The notes under the pieces are model-generated. The model saw nothing but the letters and a program-made list of their open reading frames with translations. It did not search any database and was not told where the DNA came from. A DNA stretch of 64,000 nucleotides from Singulisphaera sp. GP187 (lineage in GTDB: Bacteria > Planctomycetota > Planctomycetia > Isosphaerales > Isosphaeraceae), in assembly GCF_900129635.1 (NCBI RefSeq), contig NZ_FSRB01000001.1, positions 721,501 to 785,500 of the forward strand, in the 5' to 3' direction. Of this stretch, positions 18,118-27,481 are shown piece after piece (within the stretch, counting starts at the first letter, position 1; every line of letters begins with the position of its first letter). The position numbers were made by a program, and so were the translations under genes.

Positions 18118-21100
18118 ATGGTGCGCGCTCTCATTTCGTGGAGCCTCCACAACAGGCTAATCGTCCTTCTGGGCGCGTTCGCCCTGATTGCCGTTGGCAT
18201 CCACGCGGCGCTGAACCTTAACGTGGAAGCCTACCCCGACCCGACCCCGCCGCTGGTCGAGGTGATCACACAGAATCCCGGCGCCAGCCCCGAGGAGATG
18301 GAGCGGCTCGTTGGCATCCCGATCGAGACGGCGCTCAACGGCATGCCAGGGCTGCAGGACTTGCGAAGCACCTCGCTCGCCGGCCTGAACGACGTCAAGT
18401 GCCAGTTCGCCTACGGCACCGACTACTGGGCGGCCCGCCAGGAGGTCATCAACAGGATCGGGGCCGTCGCCGATCTGCCGCCGGGGGTCACTCCCGTGTT
18501 GTCCCCCTGGAGTCCGACCGGGGAGATCGTCCGCTACGTGCTGGAGGGGTCGGGCTACACGACCAACCAGCTCAAGGCCGTCCAGGACTGGGTTCTCAAT
18601 CGGCAGCTCAAGCAGGTTCCCGGCGTGATCGACGTGACCGGCTTCGGCGGTACGGTGAAGCAGTACCAGGTCCTGGTCGACACCGGGCTCATGAGGCGTT
18701 ATGGCGTGACCCTCCAGATGGTCGAGGATGCGATCAACAAGTCCAACGCCAACGTCGGCGGCGACGTCCTGGCGTTGGGGACCCAGGCGCACAACGTCCG
18801 TTCGCTGGGCCTGCTGGGCGAGGGGATCGACACGCTCGACCCGGCCAACGCCGGGCGGGCTTACGCCCTGGAGGTCGAGAAGCTCGAGGACATCCAGGAC
18901 GTTGTCGTCGCCTCCTACGACAGCGTCCCGGTCTATATCAGGCAACTCGCCAAGGTGATCGTCGGCCACCGCCCGAGGCTGGGGATCGTCGGCCGGGGGG
19001 ACGAGAACGACGTGATCGAAGGCATCGTCCTGATGCGCAAGTACGAGAAGTCGCTGCCGACCTCCGAGGCCGTGAAGGCCAAGATCGAGGAGATCAACGG
19101 CAGCGGCCTGCTGCCCAAGGGGATGAAGATTGTCCCGTTCAACCAGCGGACCGATCTCGTTCATGTCACGACCGAGAATGTCATCCACAACCTGGCCGTT
19201 GGCATGGGCCTGGTGATCTTGATCTTGTTCATCTTCCTAGGCGATATCACGAGCGCGATGATCGTGGCGCTGATGATCCCGCTGGCTTTGCTTTTCTCGG
19301 TCTCAGTCCTCTTTTACCAGGGCAAGTCGGCCAACCTGCTCTCGATCGGTGCGGTCGACTTCGGCATCATCGTCGACAGCTCGGTCATCATCGTCGAGAA
19401 CATCTTCCGCCACATCACAGCCCGCGGCCGGGACCAGTCACGGCCGCTGATCGACCGGATCGCGGATGCATCGCATGAGATTGAGCGGGCTTTATTCTTT
19501 TCGACACTGATCATCCTTTGCGCTTTCATCCCCCTGTTTTCGATGTCCGGGCCGGAGGGCGCCCTGTTCGGCCCGATGGCCAACACTTACGCCTTTGCGC
19601 TCGGGGGGGCGCTGCTCTTGGCGGTCACGCTCACACCGGTCCTCTGCTCGTTCCTGTTTCACAACAAGAAGGAGGAGAAGGAAACATTCGTCGACCGGCT
19701 GATGAAACTTCGTTATCTGACGATGCTGAACCGGGTCCTGAACCACCGCGTCCTGCTTCTGGCCGCGATGGGGTCGCTCTTGGTTTTCACTGTCTCCCTG
19801 CTCCCCAAGATCGGCGGCGAGTTCATGCCGCAACTGGAGGAGGGCAACCTCTGGATTCGGGCCCTTCTGCCGCGCACGGTAACACTGGAAGAGGCGGCGC
19901 GGATGGCGCCCCGGCTCCGAGAAGCGATTGCCTCGGTGCCCGAGGTCCGGGGCGTGATGTCGCACGTCGCCCGCCCCGACGACGGCACGGACGTGACCAG
20001 CTACTTCAACATCGAGTTCAACGCCCCCTTGACCCCGATGGAGCGGTGGCGCAAGAAGCCGGTCAGCGTCCTGGGCGTCCACCTCTGGAACCGGGCGATC
20101 ACCCGTGAGGAGATCCAGGACGAGCTGTCCGAGCGATTCGCGGAGTTCCCGGCGATCAACTTCAACTTCTCGCAGTTGATCCGCGACAACGTCGAGGAGG
20201 CGCTCTCGGGCGTCAAGGGGGCCAACTCGATCAAGTTCTTTGGCAATGATCTGGCGACCCTTGAGGACGTGGGCCAGAAGGTCGCCAAGATCCTGGGCGG
20301 CGTCCCGGGGGTTCAGAATCCGGGACTTTTCCACCTCATCGGACAGCCGAACCTGGAGATTCGCGTCGACCGCCACGAGTGCGCCCGCTACGGGATCAAC
20401 GTCGCCGACGTCGAGGCGGTCGTGCAGGTCGCCATCGGCGGCCGGGCGTTCACCGAGATGATCGAGGGAGAGAAGAAGTTCGACATCGTCCTGCGGCTGC
20501 CCAAAGACCAGCGCGATGACCCCGACATGATCGGCCGCATCCCGGTCGATGCTCCGCCCTCCTCCGACGGCAAGCCGGGTGTGCGGATCCCCCTTAGCCA
20601 GCTCGTCGAGATCACCCCGCACAAGCCTGGCGCTACTTATATCTATCGCGAGAATAACCGCCGGTTCATCCCGATCAAGTTTGGCGTGCGGGGCCGGGAT
20701 CTGGCTTCGACGATCGCCGAGGCCCAGGCAAAGGTGGACGCGGCGAAAGTCGTCCCGAAAGGATATCGGATCGAGTGGTCCGGCGAATTCGAGCAGATGC
20801 AGCAAGCGAACAAGCGACTCATGTGGATCGTCCCGGTCTCAGTCGGCCTGATCCTGATGCTGCTCTACACCGCGTTCCACTCGGTGAAGGATGCGCTCTT
20901 GGTGATGGTCAATGTGATCGAAGCCGCGATGGGCGGCGTCCTGGCGCTTTGGATCACCGGCACGCCGTTTTCGATCTCGGCGGCGGTGGGGTTCATCTCG
21001 GTCTTCGGCGTGGCGGTGCAAGACGGCGTGCTGCTGATCTCCTACTTCAACCAGTTGCGAGCTGCGGGCCTGCCGGTCCGCGAGGCCGTCATGCGCGGGG

Positions 21101-21459
21101 CCGAACTCCGAGTCCGCCCGGTGGTCATGACGTCGCTGACGGCGGCATTAGGGCTGTTCCCGGCGGCCATCGCCACGTCGATCGGCTCGCAGGCGCAGAA
21201 GCCGTTGGCGATTGTGGTCGTTGGCGCGATGCTCTGCACGCTATTCCTCACGCGATACCTGATGCCGGTCCTCTACTCGTTCTTCCCAGCGAAGGCGGGC
21301 CACGGCGAGTGCGACCACGAGCTGATCGCCGGCTCCCATTACACGGACCGGTTCCTCGAAAACTCGCGCCGTGAAGGGCGGGACGGACCGCCTCGGCATG
21401 CGGACCAGGTGGTTGAAAGTTCGGTCTCCACCAACGGGGATCGTGGAGGGACGCGGTGA
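18118..21459 (+). CDS. Heavy-metal efflux RND transporter (CusA/CzcA family)
   Basis: Inner-membrane proton-driven pump exporting metal cations. The 1113-residue length suits the HME-RND family. The first helix ends in the motif NVEAYPDPTPPLVEV, typical of HME members; the two periplasmic halves and twelve helices follow. The proton-relay helix reads VDFGIIVDSSVIIVEN, the acidic residues of which mark the CzcA/CusA type. The C-terminal 50 residues are hydrophilic and poorly conserved. Its stop overlaps the start of the adaptor gene (TGATG at 21457-21461). Whether the substrate is Cu/Ag or Zn/Co/Cd/Ni cannot be fixed here. Confidence 0.95.
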   Translation: MVRALISWSLHNRLIVLLGAFALIAVGIHAALNLNVEAYPDPTPPLVEVITQNPGASPEEMERLVGIPIETALNGMPGLQDLRSTSLAGLNDVKCQFAYGTDYWAARQEVINRIGAVADLPPGVTPVLSPWSPTGEIVRYVLEGSGYTTNQLKAVQDWVLNRQLKQVPGVIDVTGFGGTVKQYQVLVDTGLMRRYGVTLQMVEDAINKSNANVGGDVLALGTQAHNVRSLGLLGEGIDTLDPANAGRAYALEVEKLEDIQDVVVASYDSVPVYIRQLAKVIVGHRPRLGIVGRGDENDVIEGIVLMRKYEKSLPTSEAVKAKIEEINGSGLLPKGMKIVPFNQRTDLVHVTTENVIHNLAVGMGLVILILFIFLGDITSAMIVALMIPLALLFSVSVLFYQGKSANLLSIGAVDFGIIVDSSVIIVENIFRHITARGRDQSRPLIDRIADASHEIERALFFSTLIILCAFIPLFSMSGPEGALFGPMANTYAFALGGALLLAVTLTPVLCSFLFHNKKEEKETFVDRLMKLRYLTMLNRVLNHRVLLLAAMGSLLVFTVSLLPKIGGEFMPQLEEGNLWIRALLPRTVTLEEAARMAPRLREAIASVPEVRGVMSHVARPDDGTDVTSYFNIEFNAPLTPMERWRKKPVSVLGVHLWNRAITREEIQDELSERFAEFPAINFNFSQLIRDNVEEALSGVKGANSIKFFGNDLATLEDVGQKVAKILGGVPGVQNPGLFHLIGQPNLEIRVDRHECARYGINVADVEAVVQVAIGGRAFTEMIEGEKKFDIVLRLPKDQRDDPDMIGRIPVDAPPSSDGKPGVRIPLSQLVEITPHKPGATYIYRENNRRFIPIKFGVRGRDLASTIAEAQAKVDAAKVVPKGYRIEWSGEFEQMQQANKRLMWIVPVSVGLILMLLYTAFHSVKDALLVMVNVIEAAMGGVLALWITGTPFSISAAVGFISVFGVAVQDGVLLISYFNQLRAAGLPVREAVMRGAELRVRPVVMTSLTAALGLFPAAIATSIGSQAQKPLAIVVVGAMLCTLFLTRYLMPVLYSFFPAKAGHGECDHELIAGSHYTDRFLENSRREGRDGPPRHADQVVESSVSTNGDRGGTR

Positions 21460-22730
21460 TGAAGATGAAATGGACGCTGGTGCTGGCCATCGCGGCAACT
21501 GCCGGCTTCGCGGCCTGGATGTATTTCGACCGGACGGCCCGGGGACGGGCCTTAGCTGCCTGGCATCACTTGGCCTCAAACACCGCCCACGCCGAGGAGA
21601 CGCGGCCCCCGAGTCGGACGTCGAGCGTCGGTGTCTGGGACGGCATACTGACGGTCACCTCGTCCCGCCAGGAGGCGCTCGGGCTCCGCGTACAACCGGC
21701 CAAGGAGCAGGCGGGCCCCGTCGAGCTTCGGCTCAGCGGGACCACCGACTACGACCCGGCAACGCTGACGATCGTCCGCACCCAGTTCGAAAGCCGCGTG
21801 GATCGGGTGCACATGGACCTCGGTAGCGTGGTCAAGAAAGGGGACGCGATCCTCGAGTTGTTCAGCAACACCCTGGCCCAGGCCAAGAGCGACTACGAAA
21901 TGGCGGTCAACCAGTGGAGGCGCGACAAGAAGATCCTCGACTACAAGTCCCCGCTGGCCAAGGCGGGGACCCTGCCGGGTAAGGAGCTGATCGAGATCGA
22001 GAACGACGAGGCCAAGAGCCGTGAGTCAATGAAGCTGGCCAAGGACAAGCTCTCCGTCTTCGGCCTGACCGAGAAGGAGATCCAGGCGGCTATGACCGAG
22101 GAGGGGGTCAGCAAGGCTCGGATGACCGTCCGCGCGATCGCCGATGGCATCGTCATCAAACGCGGCGTGGTCCCGGGCAACTTCTACGATCCCAAGGACG
22201 ACCTGATGACCATCGCACCCCTGGACCACCTCTGGGTTCGGGGCAACGTCAGCGAGATCGACGCCGATAAGGTGCAGGTCGGGCTGGCGCTGAAGGTCGT
22301 GTTCCCCTACGCGCACCGGACGATCCCGGCGAAGGTCGAGTACATCGATAAGGCGATCGACCCGGACACCCGCGCCGCGAAGTTTCGGACGTCGGTGCTT
22401 AACCCCGACCGTCTCTTGAAGGCCGGCGGCTACGTTCGCGTGCTCGTCGACATCCCGCCGGTGCCGGGCCAGACGGTCATCCCGCGCGTGGCGATGGTCT
22501 CGGTGGATCGCCACGACTACGTCTTCGTCCGCAGGCCGGGGACGACCGACCAATTCGAACGGAGGACGATCGTCGTGGCCAAGGAGAGCAACGACCAGGT
22601 GATCGTCGCCGCGCCCGGACCGGAGAACCACGGAATCCGACCGGGAGAGGAGGTTGTGACCGTCGGATGCCTGATCCTGGAGCAGATGTACGAAGATCGC
22701 CTTATGGTCGAAGACGGAACCCTCCTCTAG
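21459..22730 (+). CDS. RND efflux periplasmic adaptor (CusB/CzcB-like)
   Basis: Membrane-fusion subunit of the metal RND pump. About 423 residues from ATG 21459 (or GTG 21456), preceded by GTGGAGGG. It has an N-terminal membrane anchor (LVLAIAATAGFAAWMYF), a first beta/lipoyl segment around SRVDRVHMDLGSVVKKGDAI, a helical hairpin (KSDYEMAVNQWRRDKKI), the returning lipoyl half with IADGIVIKRGVVPGNF, then a barrel and membrane-proximal domain. Adaptor after pump is the reverse of the common cusB-cusA order. Translationally coupled to the pump gene through TGATG. Confidence 0.93.
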   Translation: MKMKWTLVLAIAATAGFAAWMYFDRTARGRALAAWHHLASNTAHAEETRPPSRTSSVGVWDGILTVTSSRQEALGLRVQPAKEQAGPVELRLSGTTDYDPATLTIVRTQFESRVDRVHMDLGSVVKKGDAILELFSNTLAQAKSDYEMAVNQWRRDKKILDYKSPLAKAGTLPGKELIEIENDEAKSRESMKLAKDKLSVFGLTEKEIQAAMTEEGVSKARMTVRAIADGIVIKRGVVPGNFYDPKDDLMTIAPLDHLWVRGNVSEIDADKVQVGLALKVVFPYAHRTIPAKVEYIDKAIDPDTRAAKFRTSVLNPDRLLKAGGYVRVLVDIPPVPGQTVIPRVAMVSVDRHDYVFVRRPGTTDQFERRTIVVAKESNDQVIVAAPGPENHGIRPGEEVVTVGCLILEQMYEDRLMVEDGTLL

Positions 22731-23232
22731 TTCTCCAGCCGCACTTGTTTGGATGGGTGCCGTCGTAATATGACGATTCTCTCTATCACCCAACGTGAAG
22801 TTGGGCCGCGAGATGCCGATACGATGTTGGAGGGTATGCCGGGACAAGTGTCCACTATCTGCCGCTTCTTGAAGATTCCCAAGAAAAGCCGAACGACTCG
22901 GCCCCCTCGTTGTATTACACGCATCACCAGGGACACGGAGGCCCACTAACCTGTGTTTGAGAAACGACCGAAGGTGCAAGACACGAAGAATTTTCTGCCC
23001 AATCGCCTTTGCCGATGCAATTTAGGCCACCCAAAATGAATTTCTCAAACAGACCCAAGTGCTGCGTCAACGCTAGAATTTGGGGTCGTAGGTGAGGGTT
23101 CGGCCACGAAAGAATGGCCGAATCCGCCTCGGCAACCCTAAAATCAAGCCGTGACGAGGCACTCGTGCGGTTTACCGTTGAGTGGTCCCCACCGAGGGCT
23201 TCGGTTGGTGATCCACTCGGATGAAAATGGCC
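22731..23232. other. Convergent intergenic region with inverted repeats
   Basis: 502 bases between the RND adaptor (plus) and the ThDP enzyme (minus). No gene is supported. It holds TGTTTGAGAAA (22954-22964) and its exact complement (23041-23051), 76 bases apart, and a hairpin TTCGGCCA/TGGCCGAA (23099-23122) that may terminate the ThDP gene. The region is less GC-rich than its neighbours. Confidence 0.5.
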
Positions 23233-24915
23233 CTAAACGATCTGGGAGAGCCGGTACGCCAGCCGTTCGAGGGCCGGGCTGCGGTCGTATTTGTCGAGAT
23301 GGACGTTGAGCAGGCTGAAGCTCGACGTGTTGGCCACAGCTTGCTTGAGGGCCGCGTCGAGTTCCCCTTCGGTCCGCACTTCCAGGCCCAGGCCGGTGCC
23401 GAACACTTCGGGAATCTTGTGAAAGGCCCATTCCTGAATGTCGTTGAACGGCCCTTCGAGCAGGAACCGCTCGGTGGTGTACCCATGGTTGTTCAAGACG
23501 ACGATGATCGGGTTCAGACGCTGGCGGACGATCGTCGAGAGCTCCATGCCGGTCATCTGGAACGCGCCGTCGCCGACGACGACCAGGGTCCGTGAGCCCG
23601 GATTGGCCATCCCCGCGCCGAGGGCCGCCGGGACGGCAAACCCCATCGACGTGTAGTAGGCGGGACTGATGAACTCGGTTTCCCGGCCCATCGACAGGTC
23701 GGCCGCTCCGAACAGTGAGTCGCCGATGTCCGCGATCACCGTCATCGACTTGTCGAGCAGCCGATTCAACCGGGCGAAGAGCCGTCCCGTCGTCACCGGC
23801 GCATCCTGATCGGCGACCCAGGTGGAGTCGAATTGGTTGGATCGCGGGGGGGGCGGGCCCTGGGCGAGCGTGAGTGCCCGCGCGGTCAGGCCGCGGAGGA
23901 AATCCTCGAGCCGGACGTCGCTGTAGTGGTGGTAGCGGATCCGGAGGTCTTCGCTCGTGGCGTCGATGCAGCGTGCGGGGTCGAGCTTGGCCGTGAAGAT
24001 CCCGAGGTTGATGTCGGTCATGAAGCAGCCCAGCATCAAGAGGCAATCCGCCTGCTCGACGTACTCGGCGACCTCCGCGCGGCCCATCGCCCCTTCATAG
24101 ACTCCGGCGAACAGCGGGTGCCCTTCCGAGATTACGCTCTTGCCCAGGATGGTGGTGGCGATTGGCATTCCGGTTTGCTCGGCCAGGGCGAGGAGCTCGT
24201 CCTGCAGCCCGAATCGGTGGATTTCGACGTCGGCCAGGATCATCGGCCGCTTGGCGGCCGTCAGCATCGCCGCCGTCTCGTCCAGCGCTTCGCGCAGCGC
24301 GTCCGGGTCGCTCGGCGGCAGGCCGGCGGGCAGCCGGTGCGGCGCAACCTGCTTCGCCAGAACCATGTCGCGCGGGATCTCGAGGTAGACCGGCCGCTTG
24401 TACCGTAAGGCCGCCTCAAGCACCCGGTCGATCTCCCCGAACGCGGTGATCGGGTCGGAGAGCACCGCCGAAGCGACCGTGATCTTCTCGAAGACCTCGA
24501 ACTGGGTCTCGAATCCCTTGACCTTGTGGTGCAGCAGCGGGTTGTGGACGCGCTCGGAGAGCCCCGGCGAGCCACTCAGTACGATCACCGGTGACTTCTC
24601 GGCGTAGGCCCCCGCGATGCTGTTGCAGAGGCTCAATCCCCCCGCGCAGTACGTCACGCACACACAGCCGAGCCCGCTAACACGCGCGTAGGCGTCGGCG
24701 GCGAACCCCGCGTTGTCTTCGCGAGTCACCCCGACCAACTCGATCGGGCTGGCCTCGATCATCTTGTAGAGCGTCAGGACGTAGTCGCCCGGAATCCCGA
24801 AGATGTGCTTGAGTCCCAGCGCGTGGAGCCGATCGATCAGGTACTGGCCGACTGTCGGCACGCCCGGATTCGTGGTTCCATCGCGTGCCGTGTCCAGAGC
24901 CGTCGAGGTTACCAT
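23233..24915 (-). CDS. Thiamine-diphosphate decarboxylase (indolepyruvate/pyruvate decarboxylase family)
   Basis: Cytoplasmic ThDP enzyme that decarboxylates a 2-keto acid to an aldehyde. 560 residues, normal for the family. Glu66 in [14 protein letters not shown] is the cofactor-activating glutamate; His129-His130 in [10 protein letters not shown] is the HH pair typical of pyruvate/indolepyruvate/phenylpyruvate decarboxylases. The ThDP motif [13 protein letters not shown] with NN in [12 protein letters not shown] lies near residue 450. ATG 24915 has AGGAG seven bases upstream. A GGCT-fold gene ends 24 bases upstream, so the two are likely co-transcribed. Substrate choice among pyruvate, indolepyruvate and phenylpyruvate is open. 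Confidence 0.93.
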   Translation of the reverse strand: MVTSTALDTARDGTTNPGVPTVGQYLIDRLHALGLKHIFGIPGDYVLTLYKMIEASPIELVGVTREDNAGFAADAYARVSGLGCVCVTYCAGGLSLCNSIAGAYAEKSPVIVLSGSPGLSERVHNPLLHHKVKGFETQFEVFEKITVASAVLSDPITAFGEIDRVLEAALRYKRPVYLEIPRDMVLAKQVAPHRLPAGLPPSDPDALREALDETAAMLTAAKRPMILADVEIHRFGLQDELLALAEQTGMPIATTILGKSVISEGHPLFAGVYEGAMGRAEVAEYVEQADCLLMLGCFMTDINLGIFTAKLDPARCIDATSEDLRIRYHHYSDVRLEDFLRGLTARALTLAQGPPPPRSNQFDSTWVADQDAPVTTGRLFARLNRLLDKSMTVIADIGDSLFGAADLSMGRETEFISPAYYTSMGFAVPAALGAGMANPGSRTLVVVGDGAFQMTGMELSTIVRQRLNPIIVVLNNHGYTTERFLLEGPFNDIQEWAFHKIPEVFGTGLGLEVRTEGELDAALKQAVANTSSFSLLNVHLDKYDRSPALERLAYRLSQIV

Positions 24916-24939
24916 CGGTCGTCTCCTGGCTTGGAGGAG

Positions 24940-25326
24940 TCAATACGAATCGGGCTCGGGGACCGGGAGGGCCGTCGGACCCTTCCAACGCGTCAACGGC
25001 CCGCGTGCCTGACGCGGCAGCGGCCGCGCATAGAGATAGACCCAGACCAAGCGGCCTCCCCGAGTGGTCAGGGCAACGCGTTGGTAGAGTCCCTCGTCCA
25101 CTCCTTCATACGGGTCGAAGTCGCGACTTAGTTCGATCGGATCGACGGGACGCACAAATCCGGCGACCCAACCTGCCGTCGCGTCGTCGTGGTCAACGAG
25201 GGCCGGGTAGGCACCGAGGTCGTACAACCTCCCGCGCACCTCGTCCTCGACCCAGGCAAAAGCGCCCGCCCCGTGGAGTCCGGCGGGGCCCAGCGTCCCA
25301 TAGGCAAACAGGAGTGAAGGAATCAT
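24940..25326 (-). CDS. Gamma-glutamylcyclotransferase-like (GGCT/AIG2 fold) protein
   Basis: 128-residue protein starting MIPSLLFAYGTLG, the glycine-rich YGTL loop that defines the GGCT/AIG2 fold. RGRLYDLGAYPALV is the second conserved strand-turn. In the family a Glu in the middle of the chain is the general base; the region DPYEGVDEGLYQRVALT contains candidate acids. Real substrates vary (gamma-glutamyl peptides, gamma-glutamylamines), so no reaction is assigned. It precedes the ThDP decarboxylase on the same strand. The open frame runs on far upstream, but that part is not protein-like. Confidence 0.82.
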   Translation of the reverse strand: MIPSLLFAYGTLGPAGLHGAGAFAWVEDEVRGRLYDLGAYPALVDHDDATAGWVAGFVRPVDPIELSRDFDPYEGVDEGLYQRVALTTRGGRLVWVYLYARPLPRQARGPLTRWKGPTALPVPEPDSY

Positions 25327-25997
25327 GCGTTCGGATCGACCCCAACAGAGCCATTCTGCGCGGCCGGAGCCACCGGCGAGTCTGCCCGTTCGGCCCATTC
25401 TAACCAATCTTGCCGCCATGACACGGGGGATCGGACCAGGCCGCCTGCGGTTTTCCTCCGACGGGCTCCCGCTCCCGCTCTCGGCAGGCCTGGCCAATCG
25501 CCGGATGCCATGACTCAGTTTCAAATGAACGTTTCCGCACGAAGCCGCAGTGTTCGCGGAGCGGGGCCGGGTTTGTCGTGTTTTTTTGGGCGATTTCGAC
25601 TCATTCGGCAGAGCATGGGTTGACAATTTCCGGGGCGACTGGCTTATCTGACGTCTACGGTGGGTGGAAGGTTTAGGGGGAACGGGATGATCGCCCCCGC
25701 CTCGGCTCGCTGGAGTCGAGGGATCATCCCGCTCGTGGTCGTTTCGGGCCCCCGCCCGGAACGACCCGAGCGTGATTCCGAGGACGAGATGGACGTCGCT
25801 CAGCCTCAAGAGGCTAAAGCCGAGGGCCAGCTCGATCCGAGGGATGATGTCGTCCTTCAGAGATGCACCAAGGAGGGTCATTCGGCGCGGCGATTTCCCT
25901 AAAGCCGAGGGACAGACTTGACCATGGCGAGACGATTTGCCGATGGAACGAGGAGCGACCGCGCCGATTGGCTGAGTCAGCAAAACGGAGTCCGCTG
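25327..25997. other. Divergent intergenic region without supported gene
   Basis: 671 bases between the GGCT-like gene (minus) and the PKD/Ig-like gene (plus). Open frames cover it on both strands but show no domain or ribosome site. It probably holds divergent promoters. Confidence 0.5.
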
Positions 25998-27371
25998 ATG
26001 TTCAGTCTGTCGGTTACGAGAGCGTTGACCAACCGCAAGAGTCCGGTGCGAGCGGGGTCGAAAGGACCGCACTTCAGGCGGTGTCAGCTCGCGCCTGAAG
26101 CCCTGGAAGGACGTCAACTTCTAGCCACCGGGATCAACGGCACCCTCCCGGGAGTCGGGGGAGGCGGAGCGGACCAAGCGGTTGCCATTGCGGCCTTCGA
26201 GGCAAACGCGGCCCCTGCCGGGACCAGGATCTGGACCCCGGAAGGCACCCGTTTGAGTGTGGTTCAAGGGGAGCTGACGCACCTCAAGGTCGCCGTCGCG
26301 ACGACCAACCAATCGGTGGGTCAGGCCACGGCCACGATCGACTGGGGAGACGGCGTTACGACTCCTGGGTCCACGGCCACCTACGCGATCGACTACGTCC
26401 TCGGCGCGACGGGAAATCAGACAGGTGTCCGTGTCACGGGCGATCACGTCTATTCGACCCCGGGAACCTTTGTCGTCCGGACGACGATCGTGGCGGCTGG
26501 CGGTGACTCGACCACGGTCACGAGCACGGTCGTGGCCTTGCCCTCCTTGACGCTGAGCGGAGCGCTGGACCCGGCCAGCGATACCGGGGCCTCGAACAGC
26601 GACGGGATCACCTCGGCCACGCAGCCGCTGTTTCAGGGGAGTGCGACCCCTGGCGCCACCGTGCGGCTGTTCGCCACCCGCAACGACGGCTCGGTTCCGA
26701 TTGCGATCGGCCAGAGCCTGGCGGACGGGCAAGGTCGGTGGTTGATCACCTCGATCCCCCTGGCCGAGGGAACCTACACGATCAAGGCGAGTGGCAGCAC
26801 CGCCGACGGTCGCATCCTCCCGACGGTCGCGCTGGCCGCGGGCAATGCCGGCGGACCGCTGGTTGTCGACACGACGGGACCTCGCATCGTCGGTCTGACC
26901 GTCGACGCGCTCAGCTCACAGATTCGGGTGAGCTTCGGCGACAACCTGTCGGGCCTGGATCCGCGTGGAGCCGTGGCCTCGAACGTGGTGAGCCTCCAGC
27001 GGCTCGTGCGTTCGCGAGCGAACTCGATCGCCGTCTGGCCACTCGCGGTCGCTGACGGCGTCAACTCGGTGCTCCTCGGTCTGAGCCGACCGTTGGGGAA
27101 TGGCCGCTACGCGTTCCGAATCCTCGCCTCGGGCGTGCGCGACCTGGCGGGCAATGCGCTCGATGGTGAGTTCAACGGTGGGTTCGCGACCGGCAACGGC
27201 CAGCCGGGCGGCGACTTCGCCGCGACCTTCCAGGTCGCCCGGAGGCAAGCCACAGCGCCTCGGCCGCTCCAGGCAGCCACGACTCACCCGATCCACCGTG
27301 CGAGCCAGCGTTCCTTTCCCGGTTCGTCCGGGCTGCTGGCGTCGCGACGAGCACTCCGGCACGCTCCCTGA
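25998..27371 (+). CDS. Exported PKD/Ig-like domain protein with LEGRQLLA motif
   Basis: 457 residues from ATG 25998. The N-terminus is basic and carries PEALEGRQLLATGIN near residue 36, the planctomycete export-associated motif. A PKD-like domain follows (ATIDWGDGVTTPGS to GDHVYSTPGTFVVRTTI, about residues 110-165), then a bacterial Ig-like repeat of the type found in large adhesins (LDPASDTGASNSDGITSATQ, PLFQGSATPGATVRLF, about 190-275), then a further beta-rich domain with VDTTGPRIVGL. Probably a surface or matrix protein. A perfect hairpin at 27406-27430 separates it from holB. Confidence 0.87.
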   Translation: MFSLSVTRALTNRKSPVRAGSKGPHFRRCQLAPEALEGRQLLATGINGTLPGVGGGGADQAVAIAAFEANAAPAGTRIWTPEGTRLSVVQGELTHLKVAVATTNQSVGQATATIDWGDGVTTPGSTATYAIDYVLGATGNQTGVRVTGDHVYSTPGTFVVRTTIVAAGGDSTTVTSTVVALPSLTLSGALDPASDTGASNSDGITSATQPLFQGSATPGATVRLFATRNDGSVPIAIGQSLADGQGRWLITSIPLAEGTYTIKASGSTADGRILPTVALAAGNAGGPLVVDTTGPRIVGLTVDALSSQIRVSFGDNLSGLDPRGAVASNVVSLQRLVRSRANSIAVWPLAVADGVNSVLLGLSRPLGNGRYAFRILASGVRDLAGNALDGEFNGGFATGNGQPGGDFAATFQVARRQATAPRPLQAATTHPIHRASQRSFPGSSGLLASRRALRHAP

Positions 27372-27405
27372 TTGCCGCCAGTGAATGGTCGGATCCGCAA
27401 CGACC

Positions 27406-27430
27406 CCCGGGTGGCCACCGGCCACCCGGG
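27406..27430. terminator. Bidirectional hairpin between convergent genes
   Basis: Perfect 11-bp stem CCCGGGTGGCC with its complement and a 3-base loop, between the PKD/Ig-like gene (plus) and holB (minus). No T-tract on either side, so it may be a factor-assisted terminator. Confidence 0.55.
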
Positions 27431-27481
27431 CAGGACGTACCTGACGGGCGACGATTCGGCTCGCGCGGGTGGTGGTGAACC

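Noticed and set aside
22749..22949. 66-codon plus-strand ORF after the RND adaptor
   Set aside because: No ribosome site, no similarity to any family, weak coding composition.
25327..25983. Upstream extension of the GGCT-like gene by about 220 codons
   Set aside because: The extension has no fold or motif, and the GGCT family starts at MIPSLLFAYGTL.
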